64,000 nt of DNA from Dillenia suffruticosa (Eukaryota; Streptophyta; Magnoliopsida; Dilleniales; Dilleniaceae): assembly GCA_033439265.1 (NCBI GenBank), contig JAVTVX010000001.1, forward strand, positions 1,195,501-1,259,500. The letters are read 5' to 3'. Position numbers and translations under genes: made by a program. The notes beneath the pieces were generated by a model. The model saw only the letters and a list, made by a program, of their open reading frames with translations, had not been told where the DNA came from and searched no databases. Shown here one piece after another: positions 1-11,200 of the stretch. Each line of letters opens with the position of its first letter. The first letter of the stretch is position 1.

Positions 1-48
1 TCTTTGTACTGGGCATTTTCATATGTTTTTGTTTCACCATTTTGGCAG

Positions 49-3000
49 CTGGAAAGAAGTCAAGCATGACAATACAGTTACATGGTTAGCTTTTTGGAAT
101 GATCCTATCAATCCAAAAGAATTCAAGTACGTATTTTTGGCAGCAAGTAGTTCCTTGAAGGGGCAAAGTGATAAGGAAAAGTATGAGAAAGCAAGGAAGC
201 TCAAGGTAACTTAGCGTCAGGTAGTTGGCAATCTTAATATTTAATCAGTTTGTGATTGTAATGATCTGCTATTTTGAGTTCAGGACTATATACACACCAT
301 CAGGGTGAATTATACAAAGGATTTCACTAGTAAAGATCTGGCGAAAAGGCAAATAGCAGTGGCTACCTATCTTATTGACAAGCTTGCTCTTAGGGCCGGC
401 AATGAGAAGGTATACTTTTGCACCAATCATTTAATCAATGCTAAAAGTGTTCTAGTTTTTGGTTTCGGAATTTGGAAGATATGGAATTAATGGACTGGAA
501 AAAGGGATTTGTTCACATCTTTTTGGTGGGAGACATTGGATTTGCTTCAATGACTTTCATATTTCAACTTGGAACTTAGAACCTTAAATGTGGCACCACA
601 GATATAGCTTTCAAATATTTGGTCAATGTTCCAAGGGTGGTGAGCTCAACTAGTGAAAATTTGTGTCCCTATGAATATTCTAGTTATATGATTGTCTCCA
701 TATCCTACCTATAATATATGGTAAATTTTGGGTCATTTCCCATGCATATCCATAACCTGGCACCTTATATTAGAGGTTTCCTTTTCCAACTCAATGTGAA
801 ATACTTTTGGTCATGTATATCTTGATTTACCTCAGCCTATCGTTGAAATTAACTTGGCCTGCTGGCTAGAGTATTTGCAACCAATAAGCTGAGTAATGTG
901 AATTGGTTTTCTGACATTCTTGTGCTACAAGTCAAATAATTTTCCCTGCTCTGTTTTATTTCTTTTCATATATGTCACTGTTCATATAATTAGATTCTCA
1001 CAGCTTCATGAGATGAAGATTGAAAAGAAAGACAAATATATAGTCCTCTTGCTTCTAAGATGTAATTTATACTTCATTTATGCCTTCTAGCCCATGGTTT
1101 CATGTTCGGAGATATATCTGTATTTATTGATCACTTCCCTATTTAAACAATCATATATATATATAAAGATGTAGCCTCCCCCCTCCCAAAAAAAAAAAAA
1201 ATAGAATAATGGTTTCTTGGTTGGTTTCCATTAAATTCTTGTAACTCCACCCTTTTATTAGCATCTTGTCTTGGATATGTAATCTGTAGACAGCAATTGG
1301 CGGGGGGGAATGCACTGCACCTCCCTGGATTATCTGATAAAAAACTTGATTGCCTTTTTTGCAGGATGATGATGAAGCTGATACAGTTGGTTGCTGTACT
1401 TTGAAAGTAGAAAATGTGAATCTGATTCCTCCAAACAGTTTAGAGGTATTAGTATGGCTACAAGGTTTTGTGTTATTCAATATTCATTACATGTTAAACA
1501 AATGCACAATGTATTCTGGTGTTCAGAATTAATCGTCCACTGAGCCCAGCCCTTATTTATGCTGGCCGAATCAATTTAGAGTTGAGGAAGCTTGTAGAAA
1601 CTCATGACTATGCTGCATGTTTCTCTTTCTCTTGCTGGTTTTGAGTGATTTTAATTTCTAATGACTGCAATTTCCAGTTTGATTTCCTTGGTAAAGATTC
1701 AATCAAGTACCATAACATTGTTGAAGTTGAGCCTCCAGTATACAAAGCAATTGGACAGTTTAAAACTGGTGAGTACCTTCTGACAAGTTGTCTTTCGAAT
1801 TTATGTGTGGCTTCTCTGTGTGAATTGTTCCCTGTTTTCTTTAGGTAAAAGTGATGGAGATGATCTTTTCGACAAGCTTGATACCAGTAAATTAAATGCC
1901 CATCTGAAGGAACTCATGCCTGGCCTCACCGCCAAAGTTTTCCGTACATACAATGCATCCATCACTTTGGATGAAATGGTAAGCTTCAACTCCGGTCTTA
2001 TGAATTTGAACTAAAATGTTGTCAGGCTTTGTCATGAATATGTGGGAGGACTACCATATTTTCAAGAAACATTCTTTCCATGTTTCTTTCCCTTTATGCC
2101 AGCATTCTTTTCTGAATTTTTTCTTGTTATTTTGTGTGGGGGTGGCGGTGTTCAATTACAGTTGCACAAGGAAACAAGGGGTGGAGATGTTGCCGAGAAA
2201 CTTGTAGTTTATAATAGTGCAAACAAGGAGGTAAATACAACATTTTACTCGTCTGAATATGGTTAGTATTCACGGTAAATTTGTTCTCTGAGCTCACACT
2301 TGTTGGTTGACTAATTCAGGTTGCCATTATATGTAATCATCAACGAAGTGTCTCAAAGTCTCATTCTGCACAAATGTCTAGATTGACTGAGAAGATTAAT
2401 GAACTGAAGGTAATACCCTTTTGTTTGTGATAAATTTTGGCTCCCATATTTGTGTCGGTTCATTTTCTTCTGAGAGTTCTTTTGTCATTGGTGGACAGAA
2501 CCAATTGGATAATTAATTTTTACTTTCTTTTAAATGCCTGGGTAACCCTCCTGCTCTCTTTTTTGTGTGTATCTGATGAGGACATCTGCGTTTGACAAAA
2601 CATTTATCCATTTTCTTGAGCCTTATCAGGATTGGATTTATTTTGCCTTCTCATGTCGTGTAGGGTGTACTTGATGGGTTGAAAGTGGACTTGTCCAGAG
2701 CAAAGAAAGGCAAAGCCCCGTTAAAGGATGCAAGTGGGAAGCCTAAGAAGAATTTGGCTCCTGAAGCGTATGGATTTTCTGCAATCCCTGGGTCTTTTTT
2801 TTTCCCCTCTCATTTTAAGTTGATTTTCTTTTTTAATTGTTTATGCCGAGAAAATGTGCAGGCTAGAGAGAAAAATAGCTCAAACAAATTCTAAGATTGA
2901 AAAAATGGAACGGGACATGCAGACCAAGGAAGATCTGAAAACTGTGGCATTGGGCACATCAAAGATTAACTATCTTGACCCTAGGATCTCGGTTGCATGG

Positions 3001-3220
3001 TGCAAGCGACATGAAGTTCCCATTGAAAAGGTGAATAAAAAAGCACCTTCTTCTATCTTTTATCTGAGAAGTCATCCCTGGAAATATCATCTATTTCTAG
3101 GTTGAAGAGAGAAGAACAAAAACTTTGCTTAATAACCTTTTTCTTTGGCAGATCTTCAACAAGTCTCTTCTTGCAAAATTTGCATGGGCTATGGATGTAG
3201 ATCCCGGCTTCAGATTCTGA
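49..3220 (+). CDS. TOP1: DNA topoisomerase I (type IB), C-terminal part, 5' end outside window
   Basis: Relaxes supercoils in nuclear DNA through a transient 3'-phosphotyrosyl break. Exons: 49-205, 284-409, 1365-1445, 1678-1768, 1845-1978, 2162-2230, 2320-2409, 2664-2767, 2862-3030, 3152-3220. All introns are GT-AG and the phases close to give 362 residues and a TGA stop. All expected type IB catalytic residues are visible: Arg in LRAGNEK (392-394), Lys in FLGKDS (1693-1695), Arg in KVFRTYNAS, His in NHQR, and the nucleophilic Tyr in KINYLDPRI (2971-2973). The linker coiled coil lies in exons 7-9, and the protein ends DVDPGFRF. A full plant enzyme is about 900 residues, so the N-terminal tail and most of the cap are upstream of base 1. 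The first base of the first exon is the third base of a codon. Family identity is certain; the alpha or beta paralogue cannot be told. Confidence 0.97.
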
Positions 3221-3760
3221 TATTTCTAGTAATTTGGTGCGCAGGCTCCTTGCTCCTCTTTCCCCCAGTTTCGTTGAAGGCAAAAGATTTTTCCTTTTTC
3301 AGAGAAAATTCATGCTGTACTTGGTTTCATGTTCTTAAGCTAATGGTGGATGTGTTGAGTTGACATCTCTTCTTATTTCCTCCCCCATATTCTGAAATTA
3401 CATGTCCGGCTGACATAGGAATGGTCTGCTGAAACATTTTCAGCATTTTCATGGTTGTATTACTAACATTTCAAATGTTTTCAATACATTGAAAATATTT
3501 ATCCATGTGATGTGTCAATTTCTCTTTTGCTTTGTATGCTTCAGGAGTACTACTCTACTTGTGGCTGCAATGAGCATGACCTGTGTTCAACTCTTATAGC
3601 ACTAGTGAGGGACCTAGTTAATATTTATACGTGGATGTACTAAATATACTAGGTGTCACATAGGCATGGTTATGAATAACAATGTCATCACCAAGCAAGT
3701 GATACCATCAAAGTACACTGAGAATAAACCTGTTTTGTACACCACCTTGACATTCATGAT
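3221..3760. other. TOP1 3' UTR and flank
   Basis: T-rich sequence directly after the TOP1 stop, with no ORF of interest. It probably contains the 3' UTR and polyadenylation site. The exact end of the transcript cannot be set from sequence alone. Confidence 0.5.
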
Positions 3761-3761
3761 T

Positions 3762-3942
3762 TTTTGGTATAACCGATTGGTATATGAAGTATGGTTCTGA
3801 CTAATCTGGTTTGAACATTTTTTTGTCTAATTCAAGGGAAAATTTTTTCAACGTAATTTTTTTTATTTTCAAATTTCAAATTCGAAAGTTGATTAAGAGA
3901 TTTAGTATTTTTATCCTTTCGACTTTTCAATTGGTACCTGGC
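3762..3942 (-). mobile_element. SINE-like retroelement, minus orientation, with target-site duplication
   Basis: A ~180 bp element is flanked by the exact direct repeat CATTCATGATT (3751-3761 and 3943-3953). Read on the minus strand it ends GGTTATACC followed by an A tail, as plant tRNA-derived SINEs do, and has the internal GGATTAGTC-like segment (here AGATTAGTCAG). Related copies lie at 4920-5100, 5412-5590, 7726-7907, 16163-16342 and 43841-44049. Family name unknown. Confidence 0.75.
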
Positions 3943-3953
3943 CATTCATGATT

Positions 3954-4905
3954 GCTAAAGGCAAAAAAGGGGCTGTGGTTGCCTGTCATGAAACTTATTG
4001 ACCAGTACTTCCCCCATCTGCGAAGCCACTATTAGAGAGGTAATGGCTTGTTCAAGGAAGCCTAAAACACTCAACAATGGGAGTGAACGCTACCTGTTGT
4101 GGTTGCATGGATAAAAACGAGTCCGACCTAGCTGAGTAATGGGCAGCCGTGGCTTGAGTCATGCAAAAGATCTAGGTCCGATCGGCTTTGGATCATTTAT
4201 CATAAGAGTTGAGCTTCAGCAGTTAAATTTGAGCGAGACTCAAATGGTATAATTAAAAAATGCTTAATAATCAAAGTGTAGATCTAGCTTAAATTCCCAT
4301 ACTTAGCCTGTCTAATAAATGAGAACCTCTAAGATCACAAATTAGAAATGCACAAGTTTTATCGGATAAAATACCAGAGTTATTTATTTTTTTTAATAAA
4401 TCACTGCTATTGAATTTGACTAGATATAATTCAAATCAGGTTAAACGTTTAAGAAGCAAAACTCTCTCATAACCTAAAGTGATCTATCACAAACATTTGG
4501 ATTGTACTCAGAATTAAATAAAATCCATAAATTGTGAAGTTTAATGTAATTTTCCATTTTGTTACTTAGATTTTATATAATTTATTAATCAATTTTTTAT
4601 TGTATAAGGATTTGAATTTAATCTATGCTATTGAATAACAAATTTATAATTGAACTCTATAATTACTTTGATTGTTTCAAACAGTAGATTTCAATGGAAT
4701 TTTACATTTTAAATTAGTCTTCCAACAAAAAGAAAAATCATTTCAAGATTAAAATGAATTAAAGAATTCAGCTGTCTTTCTTTTTTCTTTTCTTTTTCCT
4801 TTCTAGGGTCGCAAAGCAACTAATCTAGTTAGAAGTGGTTTAAAGGCCAATTGTGTTTTTCTGCAGTTTGGGAAAACAACGTGAATGCAAGAAGAACCCT
4901 ATTTC
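3954..4905. other. Intergenic, no gene seen
   Basis: AT-rich spacer. The segment 4080-4250 is less AT-rich but has no long ORF and was not recognised. Confidence 0.5.
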
Positions 4906-4919
4906 ATGGTCTAACATAT

Positions 4920-5100
4920 TAACGGATAGTCAGTTTAGTAGATAAAAATACTAAATTCAATAATCAAGTCTCTAATTCGAAATTTAAAAATAAAAAAAAT
5001 TATATCGGGAGAGCTCCTTCTTAAATTAAGTCTAATAACATTCGAATCGGATTAGTAAGCTAATGGCTCCAAATACTGATAGGTTATAAAAAAGAAAAAA
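4920..5100 (+). mobile_element. SINE-like retroelement, plus orientation
   Basis: Flanked by ATGGTCTAACATAT (4906-4919) and ATGGTCCAACATAT (5101-5114), one mismatch in 14. It ends in a GGTTAT plus A-rich tail and contains the ATCGGATTAG segment shared with the element at 3762-3942. Confidence 0.7.
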
Positions 5101-5218
5101 ATGGTCCAACATATAAGTTCCATAGAAAGGCCAGAAAAATACAGCTATCGCATTATGCAATAACACATTAGATTGTTGAGGAGAGATCACTTCTCTGATT
5201 TCTAACACAGTACCAGTA

Positions 5219-5357
5219 ATGTTGGAGCACTTGTCCATGAAAATTTAAATTTGAATATAACACTGTACACAATCTAATGTTGGAGCACTTGTCCATTTAT
5301 ATTTCTAACACTGTACACAATCTAATCTTTCATGGACAAATTATAGAAATATAAATG
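5219..5357. repeat. Short tandem repeat plus inverted repeat
   Basis: The segment TGTTGGAGCACTTGTCCAT occurs at 5219 and again at 5278. Both copies run on to ACACTGTACACAATCTAAT. The second copy starts a stem: CATTTATATTTCT (5295-5307) is the exact reverse complement of AGAAATATAAATG (5345-5357). Confidence 0.7.
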
Positions 5358-5411
5358 AGTGTACAACCTGAAAATCACAATGAACCTGTGACCATAAAGA
5401 TAAAAGTCTTA

Positions 5412-5590
5412 TCAAACTCTTTTAGATTGAGTGGTTAGATATTTTATCCCCTTAACCAGAGGTTTCAAGTTCAAGTTTGGAAACAGAGAAAAAGGATTTA
5501 GGAGAGCAACCTCTTAATGGGCCTTATAATACTCAAATCGGATTAATCAGGAAAAATCTGAATAACGTTTTGTGCGGTACCAAAAAAAAT
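5412..5590 (+). mobile_element. SINE-like retroelement, plus orientation
   Basis: It begins near a box-A-like GAGTGGTTAGAT and has a degenerate box-B-like GGTTTCAAGTTCAAGT about 30 bases on. It carries ATCGGATTAATCAGG and ends GGTACC plus eight A. The flanks GATAAAAGTCTTA (5399) and GATGAAAGTCTTTA (5591) look like an imperfect target-site duplication. Confidence 0.65.
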
Positions 5591-5814
5591 GATGAAAGTC
5601 TTTACGGAACAAAGATTAGAGTAAAACATTTATGAAATAATGTTGGATATAACTTGAATTTTGCCATTTAAATTTGAATATTATGAAATTGGATTGTTTA
5701 TTCCTAAGAGTGTTGATTCCTTGTAAGCATGGAAAACCATGGATACAAAAATGTTTAGAAGAACTGCATTTTTCAGAATATGTAAAATAAATTATCTCAC
5801 AGTTGCTCTTGCTT

Positions 5815-5841
5815 CCCCCCCCCCCCCCCCCCAAAAAAAAA
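5815..5841. repeat. Homopolymer C(18) followed by A(9)
   Basis: Eighteen consecutive C (5815-5832) then nine A. C runs this long are rare in AT-rich plant DNA and prone to assembly error, so the length may not be exact. Confidence 0.8.
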
Positions 5842-6720
5842 GAAGGGCCACGCCAAGAGTTTGAAGTGCCTTCTTTAGCATTCCAGCGCTTGAATGCATA
5901 TGACAAAGGCTTTACATGAATCTTCAAAGGAGTCTCCCCCAACTGAGCAATCTTTCCCACCATTTGCTCAACTGCATCAAAGGCTCAAGTCCAACTTTCA
6001 TCATGTGGTCAAAGTTAATTTGGGTCTGATCAGGTTCACCAGCCTGTCCATGTGAATGCCTTGTTCAGCAAGCAAATAAAGCAACACCATCTAATTCTCT
6101 TTTTTGTGGGTTTTGATGTCCCTGGTCTCCATCTCCCTCATCAACGTTGGCCACCATTCACATTGGGTTGTATAACTTAGTGGTTGGAACCTCAAACCTT
6201 TCAAATGCCTATTCAGCAAGTAGTAGAACTTCCAAATACCTTTCAAGTTTATCAAGCAAAGCCATCCAGCTAGGCCAAGGAAACTCAACCCACTCCTCTT
6301 TCAGCAACATTATTCTCTACTTGTTTGCACTTCCCAGATACAGGTCAGGTCTTCCATATCATAAATTTTATCAGGCACTTGAGCCCATCTCATCCGACCC
6401 ACAAGTCGATACAATCTTGTGCTGAGTCTTCCCATGTCTCTGATAAAAATGCGTGTCTTCTATTTTCTCTCTAGCCCACTGGAATCTAACTTGTCTCAGC
6501 ATATCTCCTCTGATACCCAGATCACCAGCAATCCTACACATCTCATTAACTTGAAGAAAACCCTTTATTTTCTCCACCTTTTCGGCCTTAGCTTGTTCAT
6601 AGCTTCCAACACCATGTTTTCCACAATGTTTTCACTTAAATCATGTGAAGCCACAGACCCATAATCCCCAGTCATCTGTTGTAAATTTCTTTTTTCCACT
6701 TCAGACACAACTTTTTAACA
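5840..6720 (-). pseudogene. Decayed PPR protein gene (NFD5-like)
   Basis: Read on the minus strand, collinear peptides appear in all three frames, so the copy is broken by several frameshifts and stops. In order from 6720 down they are: NLQQMTGDYGSVASHDL, GFLQVNEMCRIAGDLGIRG with VRFQWAREKIED, MRWAQVPDKIYDMEDL, EEWVEFPWPSWMALLDKL, KGLRFQP, LMREMETRDIK, GKIAQLGE, and SLCHMHSSAGMLKKALQTLG. This order and wording match my recollection of the organellar PPR protein NFD5 (Arabidopsis At1g19520). No intron is needed, so it may be a retrocopy. It ends near an 18-base C run at 5815-5832. A protein alignment would settle it. Confidence 0.65.
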
Positions 6721-6832
6721 ATGATCAAAGGCATACCATCACGCGTTTGCTTATCATCACAGCAGTCAGTATAAACTAGAGAGAGGTTTCCTCTCATAAC
6801 CCAAACGAAACGTGATAAGAATTCCTTCATAG

Positions 6833-6834
<2 letters not shown>

Positions 6835-6868
<34 letters not shown>
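6835..6868. repeat. (GA)n microsatellite
   Basis: About 17 GA units. Confidence 0.95.
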
Positions 6869-6873
<5 letters not shown>

Positions 6874-7716
6874 TAATTAATATATCAACATCGCCAGTGC
6901 GGGGATGATGCCTGCAGCAATATGGGTTCGAATGCTTTGACTAATTAATGAGTTCATAAAACCGGTCTCGCTTATGATTGTCAAATTAATTTAATTTAAA
7001 ACTAAAATAGGGAAAGAAAGAATAAAAATGAAAAATCTCTGCCACTTGAATTTAAAACTAAGTATATTTTAACTAAAAATGATCTCTTGAAGTTATATAT
7101 TAAATTATACTCAAAATCAATTGAAAAATTGAAAACTAAAATCATGTATTGGACTATTATCATGAATCTCTGCCTTTTATTTATTATTATTATTATTTTT
7201 TTTTTTGCAAATCTGAATTTTGTTAATAGCTTATATTTTTGTAAGCATTATTATTATTTTTATTTTTTACTAACAAAGAATTGAAAATGGTAAGTACTAA
7301 AAATCAGTTTTGAAATTAATCTCATAATTTAAAGCCAATTGTATTTAAGCCTAATCTAATATGGTTTTAAAATTTGTATTTAATTTAATATTTTATTCCC
7401 AAATTTTACCTCTACACAATACAAACATTAGATTCCCCAAAAACATCTTTCATCTCAAGAAAGCTCCAAACAACAGACTCAAAACACATTCTCAAAATTG
7501 GAAATGAGAAGGAGAATTATCCTGATCTAATATTTCCACAGGCAATCCTAATGAGACCTAGATTGATTTGATGGCATGATTCCATCATTCATAACATGAA
7601 AAACATGTGCATACCTTTGGGATTTTTTTTTTTTTTTTTTTGGTTATACAAAGATTTAAATTTAGGATCATTAAATTGAGAGAAGAAATTTATACCACTA
7701 TACTATCTCCCCGAAG
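6869..7716. other. AT-rich intergenic spacer
   Basis: No coding signal. A GGGTTCGAATGC box-B-like motif at about 6926 hints at an old tRNA-derived element. A T run at about 7622-7642 followed by GGTTATAC looks like the tail of a further minus-strand SINE. Confidence 0.5.
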
Positions 7717-7725
7717 ATATACACT

Positions 7726-7907
7726 TGTATTTTTTTTTTAATAACTAATCGATACTCATAATTATACTCCAATTAATTCAATTCAAACGTTTTTATATCC
7801 AATTTAAGCAAAAGCTCTCCTAACCAAATTTTTTCTTCCTCAAATTTCAAATATGAGATTTGGTTAAGAAATATAATATTTTTACCCATCAGACTAATTG
7901 TCTGTTA
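7726..7907 (-). mobile_element. SINE-like retroelement, minus orientation
   Basis: Bounded by the exact 9 bp direct repeat ATATACACT (7717-7725 and 7908-7916). It starts with a T run on the plus strand (the A tail of a minus copy) and shares the TTTCAAATATGAGATTTGGTTAAGAAAT block with the copy at 3762-3942. Confidence 0.65.
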
Positions 7908-8252
7908 ATATACACTCTATGATGAGGAAGACTTGTACCCATGAAATGTCTGCTTTGAAATTTCCTCATAACATCGTCGTAAGCACAAAATTTGTTGTAA
8001 GAATCCTAAGAGATTATCAGAATTATATGAATGTTCAGCTTCATGTCAAGCTTACAGATAAATTTCCAAACAATATTTTCCTCCTCACATTAAGGCCTAG
8101 ATAAACAAAAAGCACCGCCTTGGGTGTTGCAGAATGTGCTGGTTCAAAGGCAACAAATCATTTCTCATCCTCTTTAGCATTTACCTGCAGCGGTTTCAAA
8201 CAGGCCAAAAGCATTAAAAACTTGGCCACTGATGTAATTTCAAGGTCCAGCG

Positions 8253-11200
8253 TTACTGTTGTTGCTCATAAATTTGCATGTAGGCCTCTGAGAGCGCAAC
8301 CATCTGAGGAAGAGTTTCTGCAACATGAAGGTCCTGCATTTCGTACCTGAAAGATACGGATAAAATGGCAAGAGTCAGACCATTGGAACACTGTTTTCCT
8401 GATTACACTAGATTTCAGTCCAAGATAGCAATGTAGAGTTACCAGAGTTCTTCAGACTTTCTCTGAACGAACACTCTATAGGAACCTTCACCAGGTTTTC
8501 CATCATGAACAATATTGGCAATCAAATCATACTTGGAACGCAATTTCTCATTCTCTTTAGGTGCTGGCAATGGAATATAATCCTTCAACTCCAGATTCTT
8601 CACAGGGAAATTGACTGGTTTGCAACCATAAAGACAATAAAATATCAGACGGGCTAATTGGGCCAAGAATATGGCAGCAAAGAATATGCACATAATTGTA
8701 TATTAGGAACATCGCATTATTGATCCCGACTCCACAAACCCCTCACCAATATCACTAGGAACTGTCTAGGCTAACATGTAAATAAAATCTCCCCATGTTC
8801 GAGTTAGTCATACCCTGTCCCACTGAAAGATTTTTGGTTCATTGGGAGACTAATCAAGGCTGCTCAGAAGGCTGGAAAATTTATGGTTAGAATCAGCAAT
8901 CTCTTGACTAAGAACAGAAAAACTACCTTCCTGGTCAGTTAGTAATGCAATTGAGGTAAAATGAACTGGAAGGAAATTATAGCAGGTCCATCGTAAAGGA
9001 AGCAATCAAAAGAGAGAATCTGCTTTCTCATTTCCAAAAAAATTTGGAAGTAGAATTGCAACTAGACTCACAACACCTTTTACATAAGAAACACACAAAA
9101 ACCTATTCCACTCTATCTGCTTTATTCAAGGTAAATGCTCATTCTATACTGATTCTCCTTTTCATCTAGATAGAGACAACTATATAAAATACTAAGCTTC
9201 GGATAGCAGCAGATGCCCAAAGTTATTTAGAAATACGATAGTTGGGAGAATAAAATAACTCAGCAATTGTAGGATTCTTTTCCACACAAAAGCCTATTCC
9301 ACTCTATCTGCTTTATTCAGAGTAAATGCTCATTCTATACTGATTCTCCTTTCATGTAGATAGAGACAACTACATAAAATACTAAGCTTCGGAGAGCAGC
9401 AGATACCCAAAGTTATTTAGAAATACAATAGAAAGGAGAATAACATAACTCACCAAGTGTAGGATTCTTTTCCACAAAGAAGTTGTTCTTTGTAAATCGC
9501 CGCATATGGAGAATTAGATATTGTGGAAGCCTCGTAACACGATATCTCATCCTTGCTAAACGAGGACGCACCACTTCTGTAACAGACTCGCCATCAAACT
9601 TCTTCAAAATGTTGAAAAGGGGGACCTAAGAATAAGCCATGTATAAAATATATGTCAAACAACACTTAGAACCCACAGGATTTTCCCTACGATAATACCC
9701 ATTTGGTCTTGTGAGTAACAAACTTCCTTTACAGCCACACCAATAACTTATGATCTTTATAGTGTTTATGTCTATCTCTCTCCTCTCAAACTTCTAATGA
9801 TCCAAACAATTTAAAGTTATAGCATGCTTACTCCTAAACCAAAATTTTGTTCCCACCTACACCTATGAGCAATGAAGAGTACAGAAGAAAAGAGGTATAA
9901 AGAGTTATCGGACATCTCTAAAAGAATTTTGCATAGAACTTGTGAGAAAATATTGATCAATTTAAAATAACCTATATTTTTTATCATGTGTTAACTCCAG
10001 TAAAAAAAGCATTAACTTTGACTAGCCTAAGGGCACATGCAATGGGCGTGCAATTATATTCATAATCATCAAAACCTAAAGTAACTCCAATTTTGGAACT
10101 AATTCATAAAGTACATACAATAAAAAAAAAGAAAAAAAAAGACAGAGTCGTTAAAAAGCCCTAATACTTACAAATAGCTTATTAGTAGTACATATAAAGC
10201 TCTAAAGAAATAATACCAAGCAGCCAAAGAAATTATTGATATTTTAGTCTTGACCTTGACCTCTTTGCCTATTTAGAAATATTGCTTAAAAGGGAAAGAA
10301 ATTAGTTTTGAAAAAAATAAATGGAAAGTTTAAATTCTAAAAAAAAAATAAGAACAACAATCAATAAGCTCTATTTGCCATCAAACACACCCTAAATGAT
10401 CCTTCAAATGAAAAATGCTACAAAATGATCAAAAGATATTTGGAGAACAAAGAAAGAAAAGGAAATGGTAAAAGTTTTATTACTTCATGTAGAACCACCC
10501 AACTCTCTATCCACCAACACCATGTTCTCTCATTTGGTGAGATTTAATGAATACTGGGAATCCAACCACAACCAGTGTAGGGTAATCCAATTTCGAGACG
10601 GCCCATGAAACAGACAACCAACAGGGATGAAATGTCCGCAGGAAAGAGTAAGGAACTATAAATGATGGGAAGAAGAAGGGGGAAGGGGGAAGGAGGAAGG
10701 GGGAAGGAGAAAAGCAGAATTATATTGCCCATTCAATGAAATGAAGGTAGCAGTAAGGATTAGCAAACCAAACCACTGCCCAGGCCGCCGCTTTTTGGTG
10801 AGAAAAAAGAAGCAATTCAATTTGAGGGTTGATTTGTGTTTTTCCTGAAATTATTTGTGAAGATTCTGAAATTAGCAGCCCTTGAAGGATTGTGAGATGA
10901 CAATAAACCCCAACCTTACTGGGAAGTTAGGTTCCAGGACATCAAAACTGTTTGGTGACAAGTGAAAACTAATTTTTGTCTTCCCAATCCTACTAATATT
11001 ATTTAAGTCAGAAAATGTAGAATAAGCATATATATAGTTTAAAAAAGTTGCCAGAATCTAAAATCACCCAAAAGCCCTGTTCACATTATTAATAGTTATA
11101 GATTATACTCTGGAGTCACTCAATATAAATTCAAGCCTACCAGTTTGGTGAGAGTGTATCAATCTATAAGCATTATAAATCCTCAGGGAATATGACCTAT

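Noticed and set aside
6900..6960. Possible tRNA gene (GGGTTCGAATGC box-B-like)
   Set aside because: No cloverleaf can be folded around it; more likely SINE debris.
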